A stretch of 64,000 bases of DNA. It comes from Taklimakanibacter deserti. GTDB taxonomy: Bacteria; Pseudomonadota; Alphaproteobacteria; Rhizobiales; Aestuariivirgaceae. Under the pieces are notes generated by a model that was not told where the DNA came from, searched no databases, and saw only the letters and a program-made list of their open reading frames with translations. The translations under genes and the position numbers were made by a program. Location: assembly GCA_003574785.1 (NCBI GenBank), contig QORU01000004.1:1-64000 (forward strand). The letters run 5' to 3'. This document shows, in pieces, positions 25,111 through 34,180 of this stretch (the first letter of the stretch is position 1; the number at the start of each line of letters is the position of its first letter).

Positions 25111-25896
25111 CTAATGGTCCCCCTTCTCGGCCAAAAGCTTCTTCTGATAGCGGCTCTGGATGATGTCGACGATGACGAGAGCCACCACCACGAAATAGAA
25201 GGTGCTCTTGGCCATCGGCTCGATCGGATAGCCGAAAAAGCTGAGATGGGCGATGTGGCCGCCCTCCGACATCAGCATGACGCCGACCAGGAGGAGCACG
25301 AACAGCCCCAGGACCTCATACATCCGGTTCTTGGCGAGGAACGCCGCCACCCGCTCGGAGAGCACGACCATGAGCACGCCCGAGACGATGATGGCGAGCG
25401 TCATCACGGCGAAATTCTTCGTCAACGCCACCGCCGAGAGCACCGTGTCGAAGGAGAAGACGATGTTCATGATGAGGATCCAGACCAGCGCCGAGGCGAC
25501 GCTGCGCATGGCCCGGCCATTGCTCTCGCCATGCCCCAGTTCGGGGGCGGCCAGCATGTGGTAGATCTCCTTGAGCGCGGTATAGAGCAGGAACACGCCG
25601 CCCGCGAGCACGATCACGCTGTGGCCGTTGACCGAGCCAGAGACCAGCGGCGGAATATCGATGCTGAACAGCGGATCTTGGAAGGCGCTGATCAATTGCA
25701 GCACGACGAACAGCAACGCGATGCGCAAGCCGATGGCGAGCACGATGCCGACCTGGCGCACATATTTCTGCTTGTCGGCGGCAACCCGCTTGGCCTCGAT
25801 CGATATATAGAGAAGGTTGTCGAAGCCGAGGACAGTTTCGAGCGCCGTCAGCACCAGAAAGGTGACCAGGTTTTCGGCTGTGAAGAATTCGGCCAT
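25111..25896 (-). CDS. TerC-family integral membrane protein
   Basis: 261 residues with seven to eight hydrophobic segments. Family acidic motifs are ALETVLGFDNLLYI in the first helices and NIVFSFDTVLSA in the middle. TerC/Alx/YkoY proteins are metal exporters, with manganese or calcium efflux shown in several bacteria. The ribosome binding site GGGGAG overlaps the end of a perfect 15-bp hairpin (25906-25943), which suggests RNA-level control of translation. The upstream gene on the same strand is a small oxidase-like membrane protein. Confidence 0.9.
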   Translation of the reverse strand: MAEFFTAENLVTFLVLTALETVLGFDNLLYISIEAKRVAADKQKYVRQVGIVLAIGLRIALLFVVLQLISAFQDPLFSIDIPPLVSGSVNGHSVIVLAGGVFLLYTALKEIYHMLAAPELGHGESNGRAMRSVASALVWILIMNIVFSFDTVLSAVALTKNFAVMTLAIIVSGVLMVVLSERVAAFLAKNRMYEVLGLFVLLLVGVMLMSEGGHIAHLSFFGYPIEPMAKSTFYFVVVALVIVDIIQSRYQKKLLAEKGDH

Positions 25897-25905
25897 GAGT
25901 CAGCT

Positions 25906-25943
25906 CCCCGCTAGGCTGGCACTTTGTTGCCAGCCTAGCGGGG
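25906..25943 (-). promoter_or_regulatory. Perfect 15-bp hairpin covering the terC ribosome binding site
   Basis: CCCCGCTAGGCTGGC (25906-25920) pairs without mismatch with 25929-25943 across an 8-base loop. On the transcribed minus strand the last four stem bases GGGG are part of the Shine-Dalgarno GGGGAG, nine to ten bases before the terC ATG at 25896. No U-run follows, so it is not a standard terminator. It probably occludes ribosome binding unless opened. Confidence 0.7.
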
Positions 25944-25962
25944 ATGACGCAAGAGCGGAAAA

Positions 25963-26343
25963 TCAGGCGGTGCGGCGCAGGACCGGCAGCGCAATCCAGG
26001 TGAAGAGCAGGATGGCGAGGAAGAACAGGATCGAGGAAATCGCCGTCACCGGTTCGATCGCGATATTTCCGGACAGAACGAAGAAAAGTGACACGAGCAT
26101 GACGACGCCGCTGGCTGCCGTCAGCCAGAAATGGATCATCGCCAGCCGCGACCGGCCGATCTCGGGAAAGAAATGGTAGAAGAAGGCGAAGAAACCTGAC
26201 ATCAGCCACCCGGCCACCATCGCATGGGCATGGACCGGCATCTGGGTATGATCCTGGCGAATGGCCATGGCCAGTCCCAGAAGCATGCCACAAATGGCGT
26301 AGATGAGTGCAAGGATGAAGAAATTGCGCGCTGCGCCCGTCAT
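25963..26343 (-). CDS. Small membrane protein resembling part of a heme-copper oxidase subunit I
   Basis: 126 residues from ATG 26343; the longer frame to 26424 has no ribosome binding site. There are four predicted membrane helices. The second contains QMPVHAHAMVAGW and the region after it FYHFFPEIG, a histidine pattern like helices of cbb3-type oxidase subunit I, but the protein is a quarter of that length. It may be a stand-alone heme- or NO-related membrane protein. The terC hairpin follows 19 bases after its stop. Confidence 0.6.
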   Translation of the reverse strand: MTGAARNFFILALIYAICGMLLGLAMAIRQDHTQMPVHAHAMVAGWLMSGFFAFFYHFFPEIGRSRLAMIHFWLTAASGVVMLVSLFFVLSGNIAIEPVTAISSILFFLAILLFTWIALPVLRRTA

Positions 26344-26690
26344 GAAAAATGCCTCGTCCCTTGAGTGCCCCGATCGCGACAGGCCATAGCAGAAAACCGA
26401 TTCGCCACACAGAATCTTATCCACGGAACCCGGATTCGAAATTGTTCCCGTCGCAATCGAGCATGCCCGGCATCGAGCGCAATTATCAGTATGGGAATTT
26501 AGGTTCCTCGATATCTGGCTGGCCGGTGCTATTTCAAAACTGAAAGGGAAAATACCGCTCTAAGAGCGGCGGATCATGTCGACGTACGAAAAGATCCAAG
26601 CATGCCTTGTACTGCGAGGCGTGAGAGATCTTTTGCGTCTTCATCTTCGCCTGATTCATTTGCCGTGAATGGCAAGAAGGGAGGATATTC
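26344..26690. other. Intergenic region upstream of the sugar ABC operon
   Basis: 347 bases without a convincing gene between two divergent transcription units. A short inverted repeat CCGCTC-TAA-GAGCGG is at 26555-26569. A strong GGGAGGA precedes the binding-protein gene start by about seven bases. I see no consensus promoter with confidence; the AT-rich part at 26486-26560 is the best place for one. Confidence 0.5.
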
Positions 26691-27950
26691 ATGTCTAACG
26701 AGGAACGTATCGCAAGTGCCTTCGCTCGCATCGGGAATCCTGTAAGCCGGCGCGTGTTCATGCAACTTGCATCGGCTGCCGGCATTAGCGTGCCGCTGGC
26801 CTCTGCAATAGGCGGGCTCGGCTCGCCGGCGTTCGCGCAGGGCAAAGGCAAGGCGGCGACCTGTGTCGCAACCCTGGCCAATGACTATTGGGCTGCTTTC
26901 ATGAAAGGCTTCGGAGCAACGGTCTCGAAGCTGGGCCTCGAGAAGGTTGAGCTGTTTCACGACAACGACGCTGCGCGCGAGATCAGCCAGGTGCGAGGCC
27001 TGCCCACCCAGGGCGTGAACATGCTGATCAACACCGTCGTGGCGGCTGGCGAGGTGCCGATGATCGCCAAGCTCTGCCAGGAGAGCCAGATCTATTATTC
27101 GGCGATCTGGGAAACACCGGCCTGGTTCACTCCCTCGGACATCGGCGACTACTTCGTCGCCTATATGACCGCCAACTCGACGGAAGCCGGCTATCAGGTC
27201 GGCAAGGCGCTGTTCGAGTCGATCGGTGGCGAAGGAGAGGTTGTCCACATCAAGGGTCTTGCTACCCCCACCGATGACGCCAGAACTGCCGGGATGATGA
27301 AGGCCGCGGCGGAATTCCCGGGCATCAAGATCGTCGGCGGGCTGCGTGGTGACTGGGTGCGCGAAAAAGCCCGCACCGTCATGCTGTCCATGGTCACCGC
27401 CTATCCGAACATGAAGGGCGTGTTTGCCCAAAACGACTCCATGGCGCTCGGCGTGCTCAGCGTGCTCAAGGAACGGGGCTTGAAGCATGTAAAGGTTGCG
27501 GGCATCGATGGGCTATCGGAAGGCCTTCAGGAAGTCGCCAAGGGCGAGCAATTCGTCGCCACCAACACATCGCTGGCGCCGTACCAGGCAGGCTTCGCGA
27601 CGGTCATGCTGTTCGACGCGCTGAGCGGGTGGAAGCCAAGCCTGCCCGAGCGGCTACTCTATACCGGCTCCCTGACCGCCACCGCCGAGACGGCGGCCTC
27701 GATCGACACCAAAATCTATCAGAGCGCCGAACTGCCCTTCGACTGGGCGAAGATGAGCCGCACATTGAATCCCGACAGTTGGGATCCCCAGAACAACATC
27801 TTCCCGATCGATCCCGCAACCCATTGGGCCGGGCAGGACGGGAAGGACAAGCTCAATGCCGCTTATGGCGACGCGGCCAAGTGGAAAACGGATTTCGACG
27901 CCACAGCGAAACTTTATGCCGATCGCTACAAGAGCGGACCGTTCAAGTGA
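26691..27950 (+). CDS. Sugar ABC transporter substrate-binding protein (ribose/RbsB type)
   Basis: 419 residues with a Tat-type signal (SRRVFMQLASAAG) ending near AFAQ. The two-lobed periplasmic-binding fold of the Peripla_BP_4 group is seen in FMKGFGATVSKLG, TPTDDARTAGMMKAA, GVFAQNDSMALG and VAGIDGLSEGL. It should deliver a sugar, polyol or similar small carbohydrate to the permease encoded downstream. At 419 residues it is longer than RbsB (about 300), with a C-terminal extension rich in tryptophan and aspartate. It is the first gene of the operon. Confidence 0.9.
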   Translation: MSNEERIASAFARIGNPVSRRVFMQLASAAGISVPLASAIGGLGSPAFAQGKGKAATCVATLANDYWAAFMKGFGATVSKLGLEKVELFHDNDAAREISQVRGLPTQGVNMLINTVVAAGEVPMIAKLCQESQIYYSAIWETPAWFTPSDIGDYFVAYMTANSTEAGYQVGKALFESIGGEGEVVHIKGLATPTDDARTAGMMKAAAEFPGIKIVGGLRGDWVREKARTVMLSMVTAYPNMKGVFAQNDSMALGVLSVLKERGLKHVKVAGIDGLSEGLQEVAKGEQFVATNTSLAPYQAGFATVMLFDALSGWKPSLPERLLYTGSLTATAETAASIDTKIYQSAELPFDWAKMSRTLNPDSWDPQNNIFPIDPATHWAGQDGKDKLNAAYGDAAKWKTDFDATAKLYADRYKSGPFK

Positions 27951-29515
27951 ACGTGCAGGAGATGGGCCGCCCGGGACACCCGGGCGGCCCTGCTACCCGA
28001 GCGCCGGCGCTTGCGCTGCGTGATATTTCAAAGACCTACCCGGGCACCAGGGCGCTTGCGGGGGTAAGCTTCACGTTGCAGCGCAACCAGATGCTTGGCC
28101 TCGTCGGCGAGAACGGTGCCGGCAAGTCGACATTGCTTTCGATCATCAACGGAACGGTCCGCCCCGATACCGGCACCATCGCCATCAACGGCGAGGCGGT
28201 CGGATTCGGCTATCCAACGGAAGCCGCCCGCAAGGGCGTCGCAACCGTCTTCCAGGAACAAGGGCTGATTCCGACCATCCCCGTCTTCGAGAATATCTTC
28301 CTTGGTCGCGAAGCCAAATTCTCCATCGCCGGCGGGCTGCGGCGCAGGGCAATGATCGCCGAGACACGTGCCGTGCTCGACGAACTCGAGGTCGACATCA
28401 GCCCGACCGTACTGACCGGCACGCTCTCTTTCGGCGAGCGCCAGCTTGTCGAGATCGCGAAAGCCTTTGCCTTGGCGCGCGTCTATCCGGTCCAGCCGAT
28501 CATTCTTCTCGACGAACCGACCAGCGCGCTCTCGGACAATGAGGCGGCGAAACTGTTTGACGGTATCAAGCGCTGGCGCGCCCGCGCCTCCTTCGTGCTG
28601 GTGTCCCATCGGCTGGCCGATGTCTTCGCCGCCTGCGACGAGGTTGTTGCGCTCAAGGACGGTCAGGTCGTCGGCCAGAGGCCGATCGGCACGATCGACG
28701 AAACCGGCCTGCACGAATTGATCGTCGGACGCCAGCGCAATGCCGAATATTACCGCGAGACGATCCAGCGCGAACCGGGGGCAAAGGTGGTGCTGAAGAC
28801 CACCGCCATCACCAAGCCCGGCCATCTGCGCGGCGTATCCCTGGAATTGCACGAGGGCGAGATTCTCGGCGTCGCGGGCGTGCTCGGCTCGGGAAAGTCG
28901 ACGCTCGCCAAGATCGTCGCAGGCTCAGAAGCGCAAACCACGGGCGAGGTGACGGTCGGCGGCATGACCTTGAAGCGCGGCTCGCGACGCGACGCCATCC
29001 GCCACGGCATCGGCTTCGTACCCGCCGAGCGCAGCGTCGCCGGCATCATCGGCACCCATACGATCGACTGGAACCTGACGCTCCCCAATCTCAAGCGGAT
29101 CGGCATCGGCCTGCTCGGATTGATCTCGCCGCGCCGCAGCCGGACGCTGACGCAGGAATGGATCCGGCGGCTGAAGATTCGCGCCCCGGGGCCATCGGTC
29201 ACCTGTCGGACACTGTCCGGCGGCAACCAGCAAAAGGTCGTGTTCGCCAAATGGCTGGCGCGCGGCGTCAATATCCTCGTGCTCGACGATCCGGGCCGCG
29301 GCCTCGACGTCGGAGCCAAGGAGGACATCTACTCGCTCATGCGCGAGATCGCCGACGGCGGCGCGGCGGTGCTCCTCGTATCCGATAACCTGCCCGAACT
29401 GATCGGGCTCTCCAACCGCATCATGGTACTGCGCAACGGCATGGTCTCGGCGATGGTCGAGGCACGCAAGGAGGCCAAGCCCCGTGAGGTCGATGTCGTT
29501 TCGGCCATGCTTTGA
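27947..29515 (+). CDS. Sugar ABC transporter ATP-binding protein, duplicated (RbsA type)
   Basis: About 522 residues from GTG 27947, which shares GTGA with the binding-protein stop; ATG 27962 is the alternative start. Two fused ATPase domains are present. The first has Walker A GENGAGKST and signature LSFGERQ. The second has Walker A-like GVLGSGKST and signature LSGGNQQK, with the degenerate Walker B VLDDPGRGLDVG. This matches the RbsA/XylG class that powers ribose-type importers. Confidence 0.9.
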   Translation: MNVQEMGRPGHPGGPATRAPALALRDISKTYPGTRALAGVSFTLQRNQMLGLVGENGAGKSTLLSIINGTVRPDTGTIAINGEAVGFGYPTEAARKGVATVFQEQGLIPTIPVFENIFLGREAKFSIAGGLRRRAMIAETRAVLDELEVDISPTVLTGTLSFGERQLVEIAKAFALARVYPVQPIILLDEPTSALSDNEAAKLFDGIKRWRARASFVLVSHRLADVFAACDEVVALKDGQVVGQRPIGTIDETGLHELIVGRQRNAEYYRETIQREPGAKVVLKTTAITKPGHLRGVSLELHEGEILGVAGVLGSGKSTLAKIVAGSEAQTTGEVTVGGMTLKRGSRRDAIRHGIGFVPAERSVAGIIGTHTIDWNLTLPNLKRIGIGLLGLISPRRSRTLTQEWIRRLKIRAPGPSVTCRTLSGGNQQKVVFAKWLARGVNILVLDDPGRGLDVGAKEDIYSLMREIADGGAAVLLVSDNLPELIGLSNRIMVLRNGMVSAMVEARKEAKPREVDVVSAML

Positions 29516-29520
29516 CGAAA

Positions 29521-30510
29521 ATGGAACAGAATATCATGGTCCAGAAGCCGGCAACCACCGCCAAGGTGACCCGCGACATCGAGCTTCGCACGATAATCCT
29601 GCCGATCATCGCCATCGTGGTGCTGATCGCCTACTTCTCCTACGTCAATCCGCTGTTTTTCTCCTCAGCCAATGCGCTGAACATCGGCCGCCAATCATCG
29701 GTGCTTCTAATCGTCGCGTTGGCGGGAACGGTTGTGATCCTGATCGGCTCGATCGACCTTTCGGTCGGCGCCCTCGTGACACTTACCGGAATTCTTGCCG
29801 CACTGACCATCGACCGCTTCGGCATTGCCGGCGCAACCTTCGTTGGCCTTGGAATCGGAGCGCTGGTTGGGCTGATCAACGGCGGTCTCGTCACCATGCT
29901 GAAGGTTCCCTCCTTCCTGGTCACGCTCGGCATGCTGTCAATCCTGTCGGGCGTGGCCAACCAGATCTCCCAGGGCCAGTCGATCCTGTTCACGGACAGC
30001 CTGCTGCCGGATCTGGTCAACGGCTCCTATGTGCTCGGTATCCCGAACATCATCTGGTTCGCGCTCATCGCCACCGGGATCCTCACGGTTGTCGCCTTCC
30101 GCACCAAGCTCGGGCGCTATCTCTATGCGTTGGGTGGCGGCGAGATCGTCGCGGCCCATGCCGGCGTGCCGGTCACCTTCTACAAGATTCTCGCTTTCGT
30201 TCTGGCCGGCGCGATCTGCGGCCTGGCGGGCGTCATGCTCACCGGTCAGGTCGGCGCCGGCACGCCGACCGCCGGCAGCAGCCTGTTGCTGAACTCTATC
30301 GCCGCGGTCGTCATGGGCGGAACTGCCCTGTCGGGAGGAATCGGCGGTCCGCATCGGACGTTCCTGGGCGTGCTCGTCATCGCCATCCTGACCAACGGCA
30401 TGGACGTGACCGAGGTGAACAGCTTCACCCAGGACATCGTCAAGGGCTTCGTGATCATCCTGGCGGTGTCGTTGACCATCGACCGCTCGAAATATGCTTT
30501 CATCAAGTGA
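29521..30510 (+). CDS. Sugar ABC transporter permease (RbsC type)
   Basis: 329 residues from ATG 29521; an in-frame TTG at 29512 overlaps the ATPase stop. About eight to ten membrane helices. The family segment GSIDLSVGALVTLTG is at the expected place, and ALGGGEIVAAHAGVPV is the cytoplasmic coupling loop that contacts the ATPase. It probably works as a homodimer with the duplicated ATPase. A single permease gene fits this importer class. Confidence 0.9.
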   Translation: MEQNIMVQKPATTAKVTRDIELRTIILPIIAIVVLIAYFSYVNPLFFSSANALNIGRQSSVLLIVALAGTVVILIGSIDLSVGALVTLTGILAALTIDRFGIAGATFVGLGIGALVGLINGGLVTMLKVPSFLVTLGMLSILSGVANQISQGQSILFTDSLLPDLVNGSYVLGIPNIIWFALIATGILTVVAFRTKLGRYLYALGGGEIVAAHAGVPVTFYKILAFVLAGAICGLAGVMLTGQVGAGTPTAGSSLLLNSIAAVVMGGTALSGGIGGPHRTFLGVLVIAILTNGMDVTEVNSFTQDIVKGFVIILAVSLTIDRSKYAFIK

Positions 30511-30524
30511 CGGGGAGAAAGCTC

Positions 30525-31544
30525 ATGAAGGCGTCTGCGAAAAGAAGATTTGGCCGGTCGGGCCTCGAACTGACCGCCATGGGTTTCGGTACCGCGCCGA
30601 TCGGCAATCAGTTCCGCCGGGTGCCGGAAGAAGATGCGCGCGCGGTGATCGGTGGCGCCTGGGACGCCGGCTTGCGCTATTTCGACACCGCCCCGATGTA
30701 CGGACACGGCCTGTCCGAACATCGTCTCGGCGAGTCGCTGCGTGCCTATCCGCGAAATGACTACGTGCTCTCCACCAAGGTAGGCCGCAAACTAAAACCT
30801 GTGCCGGCAGGCGGGCTGACCTCGTTTTTCTGGGTCGACATGCCGCCCTTCGAGATCGAGCACGACTACAGTTACGACGGCTGCATGCGCTCCTTCGAGG
30901 ACAGCCTGCAGCGCCTTGGACGGGCCCGCATCGACATCCTGTTCATCCACGACATCGATGTTTTCAGCCATGGCCCGGAACTGCAGAAGCAGCATTTCCG
31001 CACCGCCATGGACAGCGGCTGGAAGGCGCTGGAGAAGCTGCGCTCGGAAGGGCTGGTGAAAGCGATCGGCGTCGGCTGCAACGAGTGGCAGGTCTGCGAG
31101 GCGGCGCTGCGCGAGCGCGACTTCGATTGCTTCCTGCTCGCCGGCCGCTACACGCTGCTGGAGCAGGACGCACTCGACACCTTCCTGCCGCTCTGCGAAG
31201 AGCGCGACGTCTCGATTGTGCTGGGCGGCGGCTTCAACAGCGGCATTCTGGCCACCGGCCCGGTCAAGGGCGCGCACTACAACTACAGCGAGGCCGGGCC
31301 GGAAATCCTCGCGCGTGTGGCGAAGATCGAGGCGGTCTGCAAGGCGCACGATGTGCCGCTGAAGGCGGCCGCGCTGCAGTTCGTACTGGCCCATCCCGCC
31401 ATCACGACCAACATTCCCGGCACCCGAACCAAGAAGCATCTCGACGAGAACATCGCCCTCATCGAGCACCCGATCCCCGGCGAATTGTGGGTGGATCTCA
31501 GGAAACAGGGCCTGGTGCGCGAAAACGCTCCGGTTCCGACCTGA
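30525..31544 (+). CDS. Aldo/keto reductase, aldose 1-dehydrogenase-like
   Basis: 339 residues from ATG 30525, with GGGGAGA upstream. The TIM-barrel motif FGTAPIGNQF, catalytic tetrad residues in AGLRYFDTAPMYGHG (Asp, Tyr), the lysine in YVLSTKVGRKL and the histidine in LFIHDID all appear. It belongs to the D-threo-aldose/L-galactose 1-dehydrogenase branch, which oxidises sugars to lactones with NAD(P). It is likely the first catabolic step after import by the ABC system encoded just upstream. A paralogue with the same motifs is at 41504-42529. Confidence 0.87.
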   Translation: MKASAKRRFGRSGLELTAMGFGTAPIGNQFRRVPEEDARAVIGGAWDAGLRYFDTAPMYGHGLSEHRLGESLRAYPRNDYVLSTKVGRKLKPVPAGGLTSFFWVDMPPFEIEHDYSYDGCMRSFEDSLQRLGRARIDILFIHDIDVFSHGPELQKQHFRTAMDSGWKALEKLRSEGLVKAIGVGCNEWQVCEAALRERDFDCFLLAGRYTLLEQDALDTFLPLCEERDVSIVLGGGFNSGILATGPVKGAHYNYSEAGPEILARVAKIEAVCKAHDVPLKAAALQFVLAHPAITTNIPGTRTKKHLDENIALIEHPIPGELWVDLRKQGLVRENAPVPT

Positions 31545-31578
31545 TGGCGAGGTTGATTTGCAAAAGGAGGATTGAACC

Positions 31579-32364
31579 ATGGCGGAAAGACACAAAGGCG
31601 CGGTTGTCACCGGCGCCGCACGCGGCATAGGTCGCCAGATCGCAACAGGTCTGCTGCAGGACGGATTCGGCGTCGTCATTGCCGACCTCGACCCCATGGT
31701 CGGACAGGCGACGGTCGACGAACTCGCCAAGGCGCATGCCGGCCGCGTGATCTTCCACAAGGTGGACGTTTCGGATCGCGCTGAGGTCAAAGGCGCGATC
31801 GCGGCGTGCCGCAAGACGTTCGGCGGCCTCGACGTGATGATCAACAATGCCGGGTTCAACAAGCCGGAGCCGTTTCTGGAGGCGACGGAAAGCACTTGGA
31901 ACGCAATCATGAACGTCAACGGTCTCGGCGTGCTGATCGGCATCCAGGAAGCCGCCAGGGCGATGATCGCCGACGGCACCAAGGGCAAGATCATCAACAC
32001 CGCCTCGATCGCCGGCCGCACCGGCTTTGCCGACTTCGCCCCCTACTCGGCCAGCAAGGCGGTGGTCATCAGCCTGACCCAGGCTGGCGCTCGCGCCCTC
32101 GCCGCCAAGGGCATCACCGTCAACGCCTTCGCGCCGGGCGTGGTCGACACCCCGCTCTGGGAGAAGCTCGACAAGGATCTGATGGCGATGGGTGCGAGCT
32201 CCAAGCCAGGCGAGGCCATGAACTCGCTCGCCAGCCAGATCCTGCTCGGCCGCGTCGCCAAGCCGACCGACGTCGTCGGCACGGTTCGCTTCCTGTGGTC
32301 CGACCAGTCTGACTATATGACCGGCCAAGTCCTCCTGATCGATGGCGGGATGATCCTCCAATGA
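31579..32364 (+). CDS. SDR-family oxidoreductase, sugar/polyol operon
   Basis: 261 residues from ATG 31579, with AGGAGG upstream. It is a classical short-chain dehydrogenase: TGAARGIG cofactor loop, D-x-D at the end of strand 2 (IADLDP, favouring NAD), NNAG, catalytic Ser in TASIAG and YSASK with Tyr and Lys. The C-terminus GQVLLIDGGM is typical. It is probably a polyol or hydroxy-acid dehydrogenase acting on the product of the AKR step. It overlaps the next SDR gene by four bases. Confidence 0.9.
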   Translation: MAERHKGAVVTGAARGIGRQIATGLLQDGFGVVIADLDPMVGQATVDELAKAHAGRVIFHKVDVSDRAEVKGAIAACRKTFGGLDVMINNAGFNKPEPFLEATESTWNAIMNVNGLGVLIGIQEAARAMIADGTKGKIINTASIAGRTGFADFAPYSASKAVVISLTQAGARALAAKGITVNAFAPGVVDTPLWEKLDKDLMAMGASSKPGEAMNSLASQILLGRVAKPTDVVGTVRFLWSDQSDYMTGQVLLIDGGMILQ

Positions 32365-33134
32365 GCGGCAAGACGGGAGTTCTCACCGGCGCGGCCGGCG
32401 GCATCGGCCGCGCCACCGCCGAACGCTTCGCCAAGGAGGGTTGGTCGTTGGTGCTGGTTGACCGCACAGACGCGGTCAAGGAAGTGGCCAGGGACCTGTC
32501 CGCCGCCTCGGGCGCGAAGATCGTCGGCGTCGCCGCCGATGTCGCCAACCCCGCCGACTATGGCCTGATCGACGCCGAGATCGCGGCAATCGGCGCGCCG
32601 CTGAAGTTTCTCGGCTTGATTGCCGGCGTCCTGCAGGAGGTGGGCTCGATCGAGACGCTGGCGGTGGCGGAATGGGACCGCGTGTTCAGCATCAACACGC
32701 GCGCCAACTTCCTGCTGATCAAGCACTTCATCCCGGCGCTGCGCGCCGCGGGTGGCGCATCCATCGTCACCATCTCGAGCTGGTATGGCAAGAGCGGTCA
32801 CGCATTCTTCGGTGCCTATTGCGCGTCGAAGGCGGCGCTGATCTCGCTGACGCATACGGCGGCCGCGGAGCTTGCAGGCGACAGGATTCGCGTGAATTCG
32901 GTCGCTCCGGGCAATGTCGCCACGAGCATGCATTTCGATGCGCTGCGCGAGGAAGCCGCCAAGCGCAGCATCACCTTCGAGGAGATGAAGAAAATCGAGT
33001 GGGACAAGATCCCGCTCGGCCGTGCGGCCGACCCGGCGGAGCTCGCTGCCGCGACAGCGTTCCTGGCCGGGCCGGACGGCGCCTATATCACCGGGGCGAC
33101 GATCGACGTGAACGGCGGCTGCCTGTTCTCGTAA
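32361..33134 (+). CDS. SDR-family oxidoreductase, second in operon, atypical NNAG site
   Basis: 257 residues. The cofactor loop is TGAAGGIG and the acidic residue in LVDRTD again suggests NAD. The catalytic region has ISSWYGKSG and YCASK. The usual NNAG motif reads LIAGVL here, so the structural Asn that supports the active site in classical SDRs is replaced. The function may differ, but YxxxK is intact. ATGA overlap with the preceding SDR gene implies coupled translation. Confidence 0.87.
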   Translation: MSGKTGVLTGAAGGIGRATAERFAKEGWSLVLVDRTDAVKEVARDLSAASGAKIVGVAADVANPADYGLIDAEIAAIGAPLKFLGLIAGVLQEVGSIETLAVAEWDRVFSINTRANFLLIKHFIPALRAAGGASIVTISSWYGKSGHAFFGAYCASKAALISLTHTAAAELAGDRIRVNSVAPGNVATSMHFDALREEAAKRSITFEEMKKIEWDKIPLGRAADPAELAAATAFLAGPDGAYITGATIDVNGGCLFS

Positions 33135-33247
33135 GAGGGCTCGGCGGCATCACGCCCGCCGGCACGACGAGAAGCCTCCGACGATGCGCCCCGGGTTTGA
33201 GCCGGACTGTCAGTGCGATCGTTTGCATCGCGTGGAAAGGAAACACC

Positions 33248-34165
33248 ATGGTCAAGAGAGTAGATGTCGAATTCAAGTCGGAGGGCACGACCGTTCGCGG
33301 CTGGCTTTATCTTGGCGGCGAAGGCAAGCGCTCGCCGACCGTCGTGCTCGCCGGCGGCTGGTGCTATGTGCGCGAGATTGTGATGCCGACCTACGCCAAG
33401 GCCTTCGCCGAAGCCGGCATCAACGCTCTGATCTTCGACTATCGCAATCTCGGGGTCAGCGACGGCGACAACCGGCAGCATCTCGATCCGTGGCAGCAGA
33501 TCCGGGATTACCAGAATGCCATGAGCTTCCTGGAGCGCCATGAGCTGGTCGACCCCGACCGTATCGGCGTGTGGGGTATCTCCTACTCCGGCGGCCACGC
33601 CCTGATTCTGGCCGCCATCGACCCGCGCGTTAGGTCGATCGTCAGCCAGATCCCCGTGATCGACGGCTACGAGAACATGCGCCGCGCTCACGGCACCATG
33701 GAATATCGTGCGCTTTGGGATCTCGTGCTGAAGGATCGGGCACTGCGCTACGACAAGCCCGGCCAGAGACTCTATTTGCCGCATGCGACGGAGCGCTCGG
33801 CAGAAGAGGTCTCGGCCTGGCCCTTCCCGGAGACGGTGCGCACCTTCCTTGCGATCAAGGCGTCCGAGGCGCCCCTCTACGAAAACCGCAGCACAGTGGA
33901 GTCCGTCGACCTGCTCATGAACTACGACGTCGGCCCGTTCGTAAAGCGCATCTACAACACGCCGACGCTCATGATCGTCGCGGAGGGCGATGACCTCACG
34001 CTGTGGGATCTCGAAATCGGTGCGTTCAACCAGATACCGTCGACGCGCAAGCGCCTGGAGATACTTCCCCACACCTCCCACATGACGCTTTACTCGGACA
34101 AGTCGAAGGTCGAGGTGGCAGCCGCCTTGGCGCGCGAATGGTTCGTGGAAACCCTGCAGCCCTGA
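33248..34165 (+). CDS. Alpha/beta hydrolase, operon-associated
   Basis: 305 residues from ATG 33248. The nucleophile elbow is GISYSGG (Ser), with VVLAGGWCYVRE forming the oxyanion side and PHTSHMTLY supplying the histidine. Its fold resembles dienelactone or acetyl-esterase-like hydrolases. Placement after an aldose-dehydrogenase-like enzyme would fit opening of a sugar lactone, though classical sugar lactonases are other folds; this is inference. It is the last gene of the operon, 113 bases after the second SDR. Confidence 0.8.
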   Translation: MVKRVDVEFKSEGTTVRGWLYLGGEGKRSPTVVLAGGWCYVREIVMPTYAKAFAEAGINALIFDYRNLGVSDGDNRQHLDPWQQIRDYQNAMSFLERHELVDPDRIGVWGISYSGGHALILAAIDPRVRSIVSQIPVIDGYENMRRAHGTMEYRALWDLVLKDRALRYDKPGQRLYLPHATERSAEEVSAWPFPETVRTFLAIKASEAPLYENRSTVESVDLLMNYDVGPFVKRIYNTPTLMIVAEGDDLTLWDLEIGAFNQIPSTRKRLEILPHTSHMTLYSDKSKVEVAAALAREWFVETLQP

Positions 34166-34180
34166 AGCCCGGCGAGGCGA

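Noticed and set aside
25912..25935. Sigma-54-like TGGCAC...TTGC in the terC hairpin
   Set aside because: The spacing between GG and GC is 9, not the required 10, on both strands. The match is a by-product of the perfect hairpin.
26662..26680. ATTCA/TGAAT dyad upstream of the sugar binding-protein gene as LacI-type operator
   Set aside because: The arms are only 5 bp, with a 7-base gap and no LacI-family gene in the cluster. It is too weak to call.
29484..31544. 686-codon frame joining permease and AKR genes
   Set aside because: Its first half is an off-frame reading of the permease. The AKR has its own ATG 30525 with a strong GGGGAG site, so there is no fusion.
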